A DNA stretch of 64,000 nucleotides from Leucobacter chromiireducens subsp. chromiireducens (GCF_016758255.1 NZ_QYAD01000001.1:992001-1056000); one strand, 5' to 3'. Counted from the stretch's first letter, positions 51,677 through 61,740 are shown. The notes: generated by a model not told the origin, from the sequence alone. A program made the numbers and translations.

Positions 51677-54288
51677 TGCGCGTTCCACTGAGCTGGCTCG
51701 GCGAATCTGTTGAGCTCCCCGCGGGAGTGACCCCCGAAGAGGTGCACGCCGATCTGGTGCGCGTCGGCTTCGAGGAAGAGGACATCCGCCGCTTCGATGT
51801 CACCGGTCCCGTCGTCGTGGGCGAGGTGCTCTCCCGTGAGCCTGAGGAACACTCCAACGGCAAGGTGGTCAACTGGTGCCAGGTGCGCGTCGCGCCCGAG
51901 GGCCAGAACGCGGCCGACGGCGGCGAGGACGTGCGCGGCATCGTGTGTGGTGCGCACAACTTCGAGGTGGGCGACAAGGTCGTGGTGACCCTGCCCGGTG
52001 CTGTGCTGCCCGGCGGTTTCGAGATCGCTGCCCGCAAAACTTACGGTCACGTCTCTGACGGCATGATCGCCTCGGCGCGTGAGCTGTCGCTCGGCGAGGA
52101 TCACGATGGCATCATTGTGCTCTCCACGCTCGGGCTTGACCCCGAGGTGGGCGCCGATGCGAAGGCGCTCCTCGGGCTCGACGAGACGGCGGTGGAGATC
52201 AACGTCACGCCGGATCGCGGCTACGCATTCTCGATTCGTGGCGTCGCACGCGAGGTCTCGCACGCGACGGGGGTGGCGTTCCGCGACCCCGCGACGGCAG
52301 TGAACCCCGCAACGGGCACCGGATTCTCCGTGGTGATCGATGACCAGGCGCCCATCCGCGGTCGTGTCGGCGCGGCCGGCTTCATCGCACGCGTGGTGCG
52401 CGGTATCGATCAGTCGCGTCCCACCCCCGCGTGGATGGTGGCGCGCCTGCAGCTCGCGGGCATCCGCAGCCTCTCGCTCGAGGTGGACATCTCGAACTAC
52501 GTGATGCTGGAGCTCGGGCAGCCGCTCCACGCCTACGATCTCGCGAAGCTCTCCGGCGGCATCACGGTGCGCCGTGCGACGGCGGGCGAGACGCTGGTGA
52601 CGCTCGATAGCCAGGAGCGCACCCTTCACCCCGAGGACCTCGTGATCACGGACGAGTCGGGCGTCATTGGGCTCGCCGGTGTGATGGGCGGCAACTCGAC
52701 GAAGGCCGACGAGACCACCACCGACGTGCTCATTGAGGCGGCATCGTTCGACGCGATCTCGGTCGCGCGTACCTCGCGTCGCCACAAGCTGCCGAGCGAG
52801 GCGTCGAAGCGCTTCGAGCGCGGTGTTGACCCGCTCGTCGCGCGCGCCGCAGCGCAGCGCATGGTCGACCTGCTCGTCGAGCTCGCAGGTGGCACCGCGG
52901 ACGAGTTGGGCGCCGAGCTTCTCGCGCCGTGGGAGGCGCCGCAGATCGAGCTGCCGCTCGCGCGCATCAACGGCCTGCTCGGTACCGACTACACGGACGC
53001 GGAGGCGCGCAACGCGATCGAAATGATCGGCTGCACTGTCGCTGACGCTCCCGCCGACGCCGCGGGAAGTGCTGTGCTGCTGGTGAGCCCGCCGAGCTGG
53101 CGCTCGGACCTCACGCGGCCCGCTGACCTCATTGAGGAAGTCGCCCGCGTTGTCGGCTACGACCGCATCCCCTCCGTGCTGCCCGTGGCACCCGCAGGCC
53201 GTGGCCTCACGCGCGTGCAGCGACTGCGTCGTCGCGCGGCAAACGTGATCACGGCGGCCGGGCTTGACGAGGTGCAGAGCTACCCGTTCGTCAGCCGTGC
53301 GCAGCTCGAGTCGTTCGGCGCGGGCGCGGAGCCCGCGATCCCAGTTCTTGATGGCGTTGCGCAGTCCGAGAACGCAGACGGCCCGGTTGCTGCCGTGAAG
53401 CTCGCGAATCCGCTTGATGGGGAATCGCCCTTCATGCGCCGCTCGCTGCTGCCCGGACTCGTGACTGCCGCTCAGCGGAACGTGTCGCGTGGCCTCACCG
53501 ACCTCGCCCTCGTCGAGTTCGGTTCGGTGTTCGAACCGCGTGCCGACCTCGGTACAGACGTGGTGCCGCCGCTCGCGCAGCTGCCCGATACGGACACGCT
53601 CGCTGCGCTCTACGCGTCCGTGCCGCACCAGCCGCGCCGTGCTGCAGCGCTGCTGATCGGCGACGCCGTTGCCAAGCAGGCCGGCGAAAGCGCTCGCGCG
53701 GTGGACTGGGCCGACGCGCTTGACGCGGCCCGCATCGTCGCTGGTGCCGTCGCGGCCGAGCTCGTCGTCACCCAGGGCACGCACCGTGCATTCCACCCGG
53801 GCCGCACCGCCGAGCTGAGCATTCGCGTCGCCTCTGATGTGGACGGCGAGGACGGTGGCCTCGAGGTCGTTGGTGTTGCCGGCGAACTGCTGCCCGAGCT
53901 CGTGGCCGATTCCCACCTCCCGGGTCGCGTCGCCGCGTTCGAGCTTGACCTCGACCGCATCATCGAACTGGCCCCGCGTGAGCCCGAGACCCAGCAGCTG
54001 TCCACCTACCCCGCGGCAACGCAGGATCTCACGCTCGTCGTGGGCGCCGATGTGCCCGCGGGCGATGTGCTCGCGGTCGTCACCGCTGGGGCCGGCGAAC
54101 TGCTCGAGAGCGCCCGCATCGTGGACGACTACCGGGGAACCGGTATCGCCGACGGGCAGAAAGCGCTGACGTTCGCGCTCCGCTTCCGCGCTGAGGATCG
54201 TACGCTGAAGGCGGAGGAGGCCAGCGAGGCCAAGCTCGCCGGCGTCGCCGCAGCGGAACTCGCGTTCGACGCGAAGCTGCGGGACTAA
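51676..54288 (+). CDS. pheT: phenylalanyl-tRNA synthetase beta subunit
   Basis: Structural and editing subunit. The 870-residue protein has, in order, an N-terminal tRNA-binding EMAP-like domain (VVNWCQVRVA, GIVCGAHNF), the B3/B4 editing domain, B5 (PLARINGLLGTDY), the core catalytic-like domain (YDRIPSVLPVAPAGRG) and a C-terminal ferredoxin-fold anticodon-binding domain (STYPAATQDLTLVV to RFRAEDRTLKAEEA). It is slightly longer than the common 800-830 residues. Confidence 0.96.
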   Translation: MRVPLSWLGESVELPAGVTPEEVHADLVRVGFEEEDIRRFDVTGPVVVGEVLSREPEEHSNGKVVNWCQVRVAPEGQNAADGGEDVRGIVCGAHNFEVGDKVVVTLPGAVLPGGFEIAARKTYGHVSDGMIASARELSLGEDHDGIIVLSTLGLDPEVGADAKALLGLDETAVEINVTPDRGYAFSIRGVAREVSHATGVAFRDPATAVNPATGTGFSVVIDDQAPIRGRVGAAGFIARVVRGIDQSRPTPAWMVARLQLAGIRSLSLEVDISNYVMLELGQPLHAYDLAKLSGGITVRRATAGETLVTLDSQERTLHPEDLVITDESGVIGLAGVMGGNSTKADETTTDVLIEAASFDAISVARTSRRHKLPSEASKRFERGVDPLVARAAAQRMVDLLVELAGGTADELGAELLAPWEAPQIELPLARINGLLGTDYTDAEARNAIEMIGCTVADAPADAAGSAVLLVSPPSWRSDLTRPADLIEEVARVVGYDRIPSVLPVAPAGRGLTRVQRLRRRAANVITAAGLDEVQSYPFVSRAQLESFGAGAEPAIPVLDGVAQSENADGPVAAVKLANPLDGESPFMRRSLLPGLVTAAQRNVSRGLTDLALVEFGSVFEPRADLGTDVVPPLAQLPDTDTLAALYASVPHQPRRAAALLIGDAVAKQAGESARAVDWADALDAARIVAGAVAAELVVTQGTHRAFHPGRTAELSIRVASDVDGEDGGLEVVGVAGELLPELVADSHLPGRVAAFELDLDRIIELAPREPETQQLSTYPAATQDLTLVVGADVPAGDVLAVVTAGAGELLESARIVDDYRGTGIADGQKALTFALRFRAEDRTLKAEEASEAKLAGVAAAELAFDAKLRD

Positions 54289-54291
54289 GTG

Positions 54292-54726
54292 ATGACGAGC
54301 GCGGCGAACCCCGAGACACAGATCGCTCAGGCGTTCGCCGCGCTCGCAGACGCTCACGTGATCGCTCGCACCGCATTCACCTGCTGCGGAACCTGCGGCG
54401 ACGCAGAGATCTGGGATGAACGTGACGAGAGCGGCGGCTCGCGCGGCTACGTGTTCTACCACTCACAGGATGCCGAGTGGCTTGCCGAGTCCGGCGAAAC
54501 GTTTCTGAATTACGGCGCATTTCTAGACGCGTTCTTTACCGAGGACGAATGGGAAGCGCTCGCTGAGTCCGCACGCGAGGAACGCTACGCAGAGATCGTG
54601 GCCGCGCTCCTGACCGAGACGGTGTTCCCGGTACTGCGACAGCACGGCCTCGAGGTCGAGTGGGATCAGGACCTCGGCACCCGTGTCCTGCTGCGGGTGC
54701 CCCAGGCGACGCTCGACGCATCCTGA
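54292..54726 (+). CDS. small conserved protein, DUF6891-type
   Basis: A 144-residue acidic protein. It has a CCGTCGDAEIWDE cluster (three cysteines close together) and a GYVFYHSQDAEWL segment, typical of an uncharacterised actinobacterial family that I believe is DUF6891. The cysteines might bind a metal but no full site is visible. It starts 3 nt after pheT, so it is probably co-transcribed with it. A GTG at 54289 is an equally possible start. The function is unknown. Confidence 0.75.
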   Translation: MTSAANPETQIAQAFAALADAHVIARTAFTCCGTCGDAEIWDERDESGGSRGYVFYHSQDAEWLAESGETFLNYGAFLDAFFTEDEWEALAESAREERYAEIVAALLTETVFPVLRQHGLEVEWDQDLGTRVLLRVPQATLDAS

Positions 54727-54841
54727 AAATACGCCGGTGTTCTCCCGGTCTTCCCCTTGTGGTGCGCTGCCCAGGAGGCGGATACTTGCCGCAGAGCCGC
54801 CGCACGCTGCACGCTGCGGCGTGAGCAAGGGAGCGGGATAG

Positions 54842-55759
54842 ATGAGCGATCACACGACACAACGCGTCGTACCGAACATTTGGTGCAACGGAACTGCCGC
54901 TGAGGCCGGTGCGTTTTACGCGGGCGCGCTTCCTGACACAAACTACACCGTGGAGTCTCGCTACCCCACGGAGGGGCTGCTGCCGTTCCAGGAGCCGCTC
55001 GCGGGTGAGCCGCTGACGGTCGCCGTCACCGTGGGTGATTACCGGTTGGTTCTCGTGAATGCGGGGCCCGAGTTTCGGCCCAACTTGGCGCTGTCGCTCA
55101 TGCTGAACTTCGATCCCGCGCGGATGAGCGGCGGCGCAATCGAGGCCCGCGAGCAGCTCGATGCGGCGTGGGAACGACTGAGCGACGGCGGCGAGGTGCG
55201 CATGCCGCTTGGCGAGTACCCGTTCAGCGCCCGTTACGGCTGGGTTGAAGACCGCTACGGCGTGAACTGGCAGCTGATGCTCACGGATCCCGATGGAGAC
55301 CCGCGGCCCGCTGTCGTGCCGTGTCTCATGTTTGGCGGTCCGGTGCAGAACCGTGCCGACGAGGCGATCGAGTTCTACTCCGAGGTCTTTCCCGATGCCG
55401 GGCCCGGCCAGCGAGTACCGTATGGTGAGCCGACGGGCCCGGCATCGGCAGAGGCACTGATGTTCGGTGAATTCCGCATCGGCGATCAGTGGTTTGCGGC
55501 GATGGACTCGGGGGCGACGCAGACGGAGACATTCGGCTGCGGGCTCTCGCTCGAGGTGCAGTGCGCCGACCAAGCAGAGATCGATCGATTGTGGGACGCG
55601 CTCTCGGCAGTTCCCGAAGCGGAGCAGTGCGGCTGGCTCGCAGACCGCTTCGGCGTGAGCTGGCAGATCGTCCCCGAGAATATGGGGGAGCTCATGGCGC
55701 ACCCCGGCGCGTTCGAGCGGATGCTCGAAATGAAGAAGCTCATCATCGCTGAGCTGTAG
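54842..55759 (+). CDS. double VOC-domain (PhnB/3-demethylubiquinone methyltransferase-like) protein
   Basis: A 305-residue protein with two tandem vicinal-oxygen-chelate domains of the PhnB/3-dmu-9_3-mt type. The first starts at PNIWCNGTAAEAGAFYAGAL and ends RYGVNWQLMLTDPDG; the second starts at PCLMFGGPVQNRADEAIEFY and ends RFGVSWQIVPENMGEL. The repeated WQ-containing ends show internal duplication. Most members lack a proven activity, and despite the old family name no methyltransferase motif is present. AAGGGAG lies 8 nt before the ATG. Confidence 0.88.
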   Translation: MSDHTTQRVVPNIWCNGTAAEAGAFYAGALPDTNYTVESRYPTEGLLPFQEPLAGEPLTVAVTVGDYRLVLVNAGPEFRPNLALSLMLNFDPARMSGGAIEAREQLDAAWERLSDGGEVRMPLGEYPFSARYGWVEDRYGVNWQLMLTDPDGDPRPAVVPCLMFGGPVQNRADEAIEFYSEVFPDAGPGQRVPYGEPTGPASAEALMFGEFRIGDQWFAAMDSGATQTETFGCGLSLEVQCADQAEIDRLWDALSAVPEAEQCGWLADRFGVSWQIVPENMGELMAHPGAFERMLEMKKLIIAEL

Positions 55760-55790
55760 TGTGCGTGATCCCGCCCGGTCTGTGCACCGC

Positions 55791-55796
55791 TAGACT
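55791..55796 (+). promoter_or_regulatory. -10 hexamer ahead of the ABC-like/YhgE pair
   Basis: TAGACT, with transcription expected near 55803. About 30 nt of leader with GGAGGGG precede the GTG at 55833, so this unit has a normal leader. Confidence 0.5.
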
Positions 55797-55832
55797 TCCT
55801 GAGTCCAGTGAGAGCGGCGGAGGGGAGCACCC

Positions 55833-56504
55833 GTGCAGGTGAGCGCAAGCGGAGTGAGCAAGGGGCCGGCTGGCCGAGCACTTCCACCCACAGACGTCGA
55901 GATGAGCTCAGGCACGGCGGTGTTCGTTGAAGCGGAAACCGCGCAGCGCCCCACCGTGCTCGGCCTGATCGTGAGCGGCCGGATGCGGCCGGATTCGGGC
56001 GAGGTGCTGCTCGACGGCGAGCCGAGCGCGCGTGAGCTCAGGAGGCGCATCGCACTTGTTGATGCCCCTGATGTGAGCGAACCGCACGGCGACGTCCGCC
56101 TCGAGCACGTCGTCGCAGAAGAACTCATGTTCGCGGGGGAGCCGCCGCGCCCGCTCGCGGCCCGACGCGAGCTCCGCAGTCTGGGCTTTGCCGATCACGC
56201 GCGCACACCGCTCGCCGAACTGGCACCCGAAGTGCGGGTTCGAGTGTTGTGCGAGCTCGCGCTGCGTCGCCCCGGGGTCGAAGGCATCGTGCTTGTTTCA
56301 CCCGACCGTCACGGCGGCGATCCAATGGAGTGGTGGGGCATCGCCTGCGAGCTCGCGGAGCGCGGGCACGCCGTGCTCGTGATCGCGGGGCTCGCCGCCC
56401 GAGCCGCTATCGACGCCCACCCAGACGGGTGGCGCACGGGCGAAGTGACGCCGCTGCGCGGAAGCGCGGAACTGGCGGAAAATGAGCAAGGAGGGGCACG
56501 ATGA
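55833..56504 (+). CDS. degenerate ABC-ATPase-like protein lacking Walker A
   Basis: A 223-residue protein aligning by eye with ABC transporter ATPases: the RPDSGEVLLDGEPS segment (52-65) after the P-loop position, RRRIALVDAPD (Q-loop region) and a Walker-B-like IVLVSPD (152-158). However, the P-loop GxxGxGKS is replaced by EAETAQRPT (33-41), the LSGGQ signature by ELAPEVRVR (129-137), and the Walker B Glu is absent. ATP binding and hydrolysis are therefore unlikely. It overlaps the YhgE/Pip gene (ATGA), so it probably works as a structural or regulatory partner of that protein. Confidence 0.75.
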   Translation: MQVSASGVSKGPAGRALPPTDVEMSSGTAVFVEAETAQRPTVLGLIVSGRMRPDSGEVLLDGEPSARELRRRIALVDAPDVSEPHGDVRLEHVVAEELMFAGEPPRPLAARRELRSLGFADHARTPLAELAPEVRVRVLCELALRRPGVEGIVLVSPDRHGGDPMEWWGIACELAERGHAVLVIAGLAARAAIDAHPDGWRTGEVTPLRGSAELAENEQGGAR

Positions 56505-58396
56505 AGGTGCTGCAGATGGTGCGGGCAGAGTTTGCCCGCCTGTGGGCGACGCCAATGGCGCGACTCGCCTTCATTGCCCTGATGTGCGTCCCACTGCTCT
56601 ACGGCGGCCTCTACCTGTGGGCCAACCAGGATCCCTACGCAAAGCTTGACCAGGTGCCGGTGGCGCTTGTGGTGGAGGACGCCGGGGTGAAGTCAGGCGA
56701 CACCGTCCGCTCCATCGGCGACGAGGTCGCGGACAACCTCGTGGAAGATGGCAGCTTTGACTGGCATCGGGTCAGTGCAAAGGACGCGGAACTGGGCATC
56801 GCGGAGGGCGCGTACGACTTCTCGCTCACGATCCCGCGCGAGTTCACGGAATCGTTGCAGTCCTCGCAGACGGACAATCCCCACCAGGCGCAGGTCGTGT
56901 TGACGACCAATGATGCGAACAGCTACCTCGCCACAACGATCGGTGAGCAGGCGGTGAAGCGCGTGCAGGCGCAGATCGTCCAATCCGTGGGGCGTGAGGC
57001 CTCGCGGGCCATGCTCGACGGGCTGGCGGAGGTGCGGACGTCGCTCGGGGATGCCCGTGACGGTGCAGGCAAGCTTGCTGACGGCGCGGGCACCGCCCGT
57101 AGCGGCGCACAAACACTCGCAGAAGGACTTGCCACGGCGCATAGCGGCTCCGGTGCGCTCGCCGCCGGGCTCGGAACGCTGGAGGACCGAACGAGCGCGC
57201 TGCCGGGGCAGTCCGCTCAGCTTGCGGATGGTGCCGCGAGAGTATCGGCGGGCAACGCCTCGGTCGCGGAGCTCGGTCGTGAGGTTGCCGGCGCGAGCCA
57301 GAGCGCGACCGATCGACTCGCGGGGGAGCGGGAGGCCATTCTCGCGGAGCTCACGAAAGCCGGAGTCGACTCCGGCGTGATCGATCGGGTCAACGCGCGT
57401 CTCGGCGAAGCCGATACCGTGTTGCGCGACGCGAACTCCCGGGTGCAGGGCGCGAGCGCGCAGCTTACTGAACTGTCCGCGGGGTCCCAGCAGCTCGCTG
57501 ATGGTGCCCGTGCGCTTGCGGACGCTGCGCCGCAGCTCACCGCCGGAATCCGGGACGCGGCAAGCGGCGCCGGCACGCTGAACGATGGGCTGGGTCAGCT
57601 CGCAGACGGGGCTCCGAAGCTTGAGAGCGGGATCGGGCAGCTCGCGACTGGTAGCACCCAGCTCCGTGACGCGCTGGGAGCAGGGGTGCAGAAGCTGCCC
57701 GAGAGCACTGCGGATCTGCGTGCAAAGCAGGCGGCGAACATCGCTGATCCGGTCTCGGTGGTCACTGACAAGGTGACTTCGGCGGGGACCTACGGTGCGG
57801 GCCTCGCGCCGTTCTTTGTGAGTCTCGCCGCCTGGATCGGTATCTACGCGCTCTTCCTGATCCTGAAACCAGTGTCGCGCCGCGCGGTCACCGCGCTGCA
57901 TGCGCCGCTGCGGGTGACGCTTGCGGGATGGCTCACCCCCGCTCTGCTCGGCGCAGCTCAGATGCTCGCGCTGTTCGGCATCGTCGCGGGCACGCTCGGG
58001 TTCCAGGTCGCGCACCCCATCCCTGCGTACGGCATGATGGCGCTCGCCTCGGCCACATTCGCCGCGATTATTCTCGCGCTGAACGTGTGGCTCGGCAGCG
58101 TTGGGCAGTTCATGGGGCTCGTGCTCATGGTGCTGCAGCTTGTCACCGCCGGCGGCACGTTCCCCTGGCAGACGCTTCCCGAACCGCTCGCGACGCTGCA
58201 CCACTACCTTCCGATGTCGTTTGCGGTCGACGGCCTGCGACAACTCATGTACGGCGGGGATCTGGGTCACGCGGGTCTCGATGCGCTGAGGCTCGGGCTT
58301 GTCCTCGTGATCGCGGTGCTTCTTGCGGCGATTGGAGTGTCCCGGATGATGCGGTCGCGCACGCTGCGTGATCTGCAACCGAGCTTGATTGGCTAG
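56501..58396 (+). CDS. YhgE/Pip-family membrane protein
   Basis: A 631-residue protein with one N-terminal membrane segment (about 20-42), a large external domain (about 45-440) and five C-terminal segments. The external part is dominated by coiled-coil repeats with the LADGA-type motif (KLADGAGTA, QLADGAARV, QLADGARALADAA, QLADGAPKLESG). This fits YhgE/Pip proteins, distant ABC-2/EsaA-like exporters with known roles such as phage infection protein in Lactococcus. The cargo is unknown. The gene is coupled to the degenerate ABC-like gene just upstream. Confidence 0.9.
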   Translation: MKVLQMVRAEFARLWATPMARLAFIALMCVPLLYGGLYLWANQDPYAKLDQVPVALVVEDAGVKSGDTVRSIGDEVADNLVEDGSFDWHRVSAKDAELGIAEGAYDFSLTIPREFTESLQSSQTDNPHQAQVVLTTNDANSYLATTIGEQAVKRVQAQIVQSVGREASRAMLDGLAEVRTSLGDARDGAGKLADGAGTARSGAQTLAEGLATAHSGSGALAAGLGTLEDRTSALPGQSAQLADGAARVSAGNASVAELGREVAGASQSATDRLAGEREAILAELTKAGVDSGVIDRVNARLGEADTVLRDANSRVQGASAQLTELSAGSQQLADGARALADAAPQLTAGIRDAASGAGTLNDGLGQLADGAPKLESGIGQLATGSTQLRDALGAGVQKLPESTADLRAKQAANIADPVSVVTDKVTSAGTYGAGLAPFFVSLAAWIGIYALFLILKPVSRRAVTALHAPLRVTLAGWLTPALLGAAQMLALFGIVAGTLGFQVAHPIPAYGMMALASATFAAIILALNVWLGSVGQFMGLVLMVLQLVTAGGTFPWQTLPEPLATLHHYLPMSFAVDGLRQLMYGGDLGHAGLDALRLGLVLVIAVLLAAIGVSRMMRSRTLRDLQPSLIG

Positions 58397-58401
58397 TTGC
58401 G

Positions 58402-58417
58402 GCGTCAGCTTTGACGC
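58402..58417 (+). terminator. small hairpin after the YhgE/Pip gene
   Basis: A GCGTCA/TGACGC 6-bp stem with a 4-nt loop, just past the stop; no T-tract. Weak terminator at best. Confidence 0.35.
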
Positions 58418-58443
58418 GGAGGTCGCCGAGCCGAGCGCCATTT

Positions 58444-58503
58444 TGTATACATTAAATCCCTGATCTCTCGAAATGCTTGCGGCTGCACGCTCTTGTGTAT
58501 ACG
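58444..58503 (+). promoter_or_regulatory. paired GTATAC operators in the GntR gene promoter
   Basis: TGTATACA (58444-58451) and TGTATACG (58496-58503) are near-identical palindromes, start to start 52 bp. A -35 TTGCGG (58477-58482) and -10 TACGCT (58500-58505, 17-nt spacing) lie between and over them. The layout fits autoregulation by the encoded FadR-type protein. Confidence 0.6.
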
Positions 58504-58528
58504 CTAGCGTGTGTTGAGAGGGGCGCAG

Positions 58529-59182
58529 ATGCGTGCGAGCGAACGGGCTTACGAAGGTCTGGTTGAGGACATCCAAAGTGGCGCGCTCGCCCCGGGTGCG
58601 GTGATCGCCGAGGTCGAGCAGGCCGCCAGACTCGGCGTCAGCCGCACCCCCATGCGAGAAGCGATTGCTCGGCTCGTTGCCGACGGGCTCGTGCGGCAAC
58701 AGTCTGCACGAGTGCTCGTCGTCGCGGGATTCGATGCTGCCCACATTCGAAGCCTCTTCGAGGTGCGACGCGCGCTCGAAGAAAGTGCTGCACGGCTCGC
58801 TGCTCAGCGCGGCGACTCAGCTGTCTTTCATGAGCTCGCCGCGGGATTCCGTGAGGCACACCCCGAGACCAACGCGAGCGCAGCGGATGACTACTATGGG
58901 CTCATTGCTCGGTTCGATGCGGCGATCGATGCGGCGGTGCAGAACGACTATCTCACACAGGCGCTCCGTCCGATCCGGGCTCACCTGGCTCGTGCTAGAC
59001 GGCTTGCCCGCGACAACGCGGAGCGGCTGCACCAATCCGTCGTTGAACATGCGCTGATTGCAGAGGCAATCGCGGCGCGGGATCCCGATCTTGCTGCGCA
59101 CGCGACGCACGTACACCTGCACCACGCACTCACCTCGATTCTCGGCGCGATTGATGGTGCGCCGAGCACTGATCACTTGTAA
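58529..59182 (+). CDS. GntR-family (FCD domain) regulator of the prp genes
   Basis: A 217-residue FadR-type transcription factor. The winged HTH spans about residues 6-65 ([39 protein letters not shown] in two parts) and the FCD effector domain follows ([15 protein letters not shown], then His residues near [15 protein letters not shown] and HLHHALTSI, which usually hold a metal). The ATG at 58529 has GAGAGGGG 5 nt upstream; a GTG at 58511 is the longer alternative. prpD begins 28 bp downstream on the same strand, so it probably controls the methylcitrate genes in response to a propionate metabolite. Confidence 0.88.
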   Translation: MRASERAYEGLVEDIQSGALAPGAVIAEVEQAARLGVSRTPMREAIARLVADGLVRQQSARVLVVAGFDAAHIRSLFEVRRALEESAARLAAQRGDSAVFHELAAGFREAHPETNASAADDYYGLIARFDAAIDAAVQNDYLTQALRPIRAHLARARRLARDNAERLHQSVVEHALIAEAIAARDPDLAAHATHVHLHHALTSILGAIDGAPSTDHL

Positions 59183-59210
59183 CCCCTCACTCCAACGAAG
59201 GAGCACCACA

Positions 59211-60749
59211 ATGACCGTTTCGCACCCCGTTCGTGTGTATCGCAGCGAAGAGCCACTGCCACGTGAGGAGCAGCTGGCCTGGAAGATTGCGGAGGTCGCG
59301 GCCGACCCGGTAGAAGTCGACGCCGAGGTGACTGACATGGTGATCAACCGCATCATCGACAACGCGGCGGTGGCAGCGGCCTCGCTGACACGCGGCCCAA
59401 TTATCGCTGCGCGGGCACAGGCGCTCTCGCATCCTGTGTCGACGGGCGGAGCCGGTGCGACGGTGTTCGGACTCGCGTCGGAGGAGGGTGACGCGCATCT
59501 CACCAGCCCCGAGTGGGCGGCGTGGGCGAACGGAGTCGCGGTGCGCGAGCTCGACTACCATGACACATTCCTCGCCGCCGAGTACTCGCATCCGGGCGAC
59601 AATATCCCGCCGATCCTCGCCGTAGCGCAGCACACCGCGGCCGACGGTCGCTCGCTCGTGCGGGGTATCGCTACCGGGTACGAGATCCAGATGGACTTGG
59701 TGCGCGCGATATGCCTGCACAAACACAAAATCGATCATGTCGCGCACCTCGGGCCGTCCGCAGCTGCAGGCATCGGGACCCTGTTGGGGCTCGACGTTGC
59801 GACGATCGCCCAAGCGGTCGCCCAGGGACTGCACACCACGACCGCGACCCGGCAATCGCGGAAGGGCGAAATCTCCACGTGGAAGGCGCATGCCCCAGCC
59901 TTTGCAGGGAAAATGGCCGTTGAAGCAGTAGACCGTGCGATGCGCGGGCAGACCTCGCCGAGCCCGATCTATGAGGGTGAAGACGGTGTGATTGCGTGGC
60001 TGCTCGACGGGCCGGACGCGCGCTACGACGTGCCGCTGCCCGCGGCCGGAGAGCCCAAGCGTGCGATTCTTGAGAGCTACACGAAGGAGCACTCTGCCGA
60101 GTACCAGGCTCAGGCATGGATCGACCTCGCCCGGAAGCTGCACCGGGAGCATCCCGAGTTTGCCGACCCCGAGAACGTGGCCCGGATCGTGCTGCATACG
60201 AGCCACCACACACACTTTGTGATTGGTTCTGGTGCGAACGATCCGCAGAAGTACGATCCCACCGCTTCGCGGGAGACACTCGACCACTCGATTCCCTACA
60301 TCTTTGCCGTGGCGCTGCAGGATGGCGGTTGGCACCACGTCGACTCGTACACCCCGGAGCGTGCGGGCCGCGCTGATACGGTGGCGCTCTGGCGCAAGGT
60401 GACGACCGCGGAGGACGCCGAGTGGACACGCCGATACCACTCGGAGGACCCGAACGAGAAGGCGTTTGGCGGCCGTGTGGAGATCGAGCTGAACAGCGGG
60501 GAGCGGGTCATTGATGAGATCGCCGTTGCCGATGCACATCCGCTTGGTGCTCGCCCATTTGCTCGCGAGCAGTACATTGCGAAGTTCCGCACACTTGCAG
60601 AGCCCGTGCTTGAGGCAGCCGAGATCGAGCGTTTTCTTGAGCTCGTGCAGCGCCTCCCTGAGCTCAACGCCGCCGAGGTGCGGGAGCTCGGGATTGTCGC
60701 GAAGCCTGGGACCATCGATCTTGCGGGCGCACCGAAGGGACTGTTCTGA
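59211..60749 (+). CDS. prpD: 2-methylcitrate dehydratase (MmgE/PrpD family)
   Basis: Dehydrates 2-methylcitrate in the methylcitrate cycle that breaks down propionyl-CoA. The 512-residue protein has the MmgE/PrpD core: [54 protein letters not shown] and [29 protein letters not shown] lies ahead of the ATG. prpB starts in its stop codon (TGATG overlap), then prpC follows: the order D-B-C puts all three cycle enzymes after one GntR regulator. Confidence 0.95.
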   Translation: MTVSHPVRVYRSEEPLPREEQLAWKIAEVAADPVEVDAEVTDMVINRIIDNAAVAAASLTRGPIIAARAQALSHPVSTGGAGATVFGLASEEGDAHLTSPEWAAWANGVAVRELDYHDTFLAAEYSHPGDNIPPILAVAQHTAADGRSLVRGIATGYEIQMDLVRAICLHKHKIDHVAHLGPSAAAGIGTLLGLDVATIAQAVAQGLHTTTATRQSRKGEISTWKAHAPAFAGKMAVEAVDRAMRGQTSPSPIYEGEDGVIAWLLDGPDARYDVPLPAAGEPKRAILESYTKEHSAEYQAQAWIDLARKLHREHPEFADPENVARIVLHTSHHTHFVIGSGANDPQKYDPTASRETLDHSIPYIFAVALQDGGWHHVDSYTPERAGRADTVALWRKVTTAEDAEWTRRYHSEDPNEKAFGGRVEIELNSGERVIDEIAVADAHPLGARPFAREQYIAKFRTLAEPVLEAAEIERFLELVQRLPELNAAEVRELGIVAKPGTIDLAGAPKGLF

Positions 60750-61660
60750 TGCTGTACTCGAAGACGCCGGCCGCGGAAAAGCGTCGGCTGTTCCGTGAAC
60801 GACTTGCCAGCGGCGAACTGCTGCGCTTCCCCGGAGCGTTCAACCCGTTATCGGCGAGGATGATTGAACAGAAGGGGTTTGATGGGGTCTACATCTCGGG
60901 AGCGGTGCTCTCGGCCGACCTTGGTCTCCCCGACATTGGGCTCACCACACTCACTGAGGTTGCAGGACGGGCGCAGCAGATTGCCCGAATGACCGAATTG
61001 CCTGCACTCGTTGACGCAGACACCGGCTTCGGAGAACCGATGAATGTGGCGCGGACGATTCAGACTCTTGAAGATGCTGGCCTCGCTGGCGCGCACATTG
61101 AGGACCAGATCAACCCGAAGCGGTGCGGTCACCTCGACGGAAAAGCGGTGGTGGACGAGGCGACGGCGTTGAAGCGGATTCGTGCCGCCGTCGACGCTCG
61201 GAGAGACGAGAACTTCTTGGTGATGGCACGCACAGACATCCGCGCGACCGCGCCCGGTGATGTTGGCCTCCGTGCGGCCGTTGATCGCGCGCAGGCGCTC
61301 GTCGACGCGGGAGCAGACGCGATCTTCCCTGAGGCGATGCGCACGCTCGAGGAATTTGCGGCAGTGCGCGCAGCGATTGACGTGCCGATCCTCGCCAATA
61401 TGACCGAGTTCGGAAAGAGCGAGCTCTTCAGCGCTCAGCAGCTCTCGGACGTCGGGGTCAACCTGGTCATTTGGCCCGTCTCAATGCTGCGTATCGCGAT
61501 GGGCGCGACGGAACGGGCGCTCGACACGTTGAACGCAGAAGGGCACCTCACCAGCAAACTCGGCGAGATGCAGCATCGAGCCGAGCTCTACGACCTCGTT
61601 GATTACGAGAGCTACAACCATTTCGACACGAGTGTGTTCAACTTTGAGGTGGAACGCTAG
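60749..61660 (+). CDS. prpB: methylisocitrate lyase
   Basis: Cleaves 2-methylisocitrate to pyruvate and succinate. The 303-residue protein belongs to the isocitrate-lyase/PEP-mutase fold with YISGAVLSADLGLPDIGL, the metal site LVDADTGFGEPMNV and the catalytic Cys126 in NPKRCGHLDGK. It overlaps the prpD stop by 1 nt, so coupling is likely. A hairpin follows before prpC. Confidence 0.96.
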   Translation: MLYSKTPAAEKRRLFRERLASGELLRFPGAFNPLSARMIEQKGFDGVYISGAVLSADLGLPDIGLTTLTEVAGRAQQIARMTELPALVDADTGFGEPMNVARTIQTLEDAGLAGAHIEDQINPKRCGHLDGKAVVDEATALKRIRAAVDARRDENFLVMARTDIRATAPGDVGLRAAVDRAQALVDAGADAIFPEAMRTLEEFAAVRAAIDVPILANMTEFGKSELFSAQQLSDVGVNLVIWPVSMLRIAMGATERALDTLNAEGHLTSKLGEMQHRAELYDLVDYESYNHFDTSVFNFEVER

Positions 61661-61679
61661 CGTCGCCACGTATTCGCGG

Positions 61680-61708
61680 GCGGGCGGCCCAGATGAACGG
61701 CCGCCCGC
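61680..61708 (+). terminator. intercistronic hairpin between prpB and prpC
   Basis: A perfect 10-bp GCGGGCGGCC/GGCCGCCCGC stem with a 9-nt loop. No T-tract. It may reduce readthrough or protect the upstream mRNA. Confidence 0.55.
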
Positions 61709-61740
61709 ACCGGCCCGACACTCTTCGCAAAGGAGCGATC

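Noticed and set aside
56501..58396. YhgE/Pip protein as part of a type VII secretion locus (EsaA)
   Set aside because: No EssC, WXG100 or other secretion genes are near. Similarity is limited to the shared architecture.
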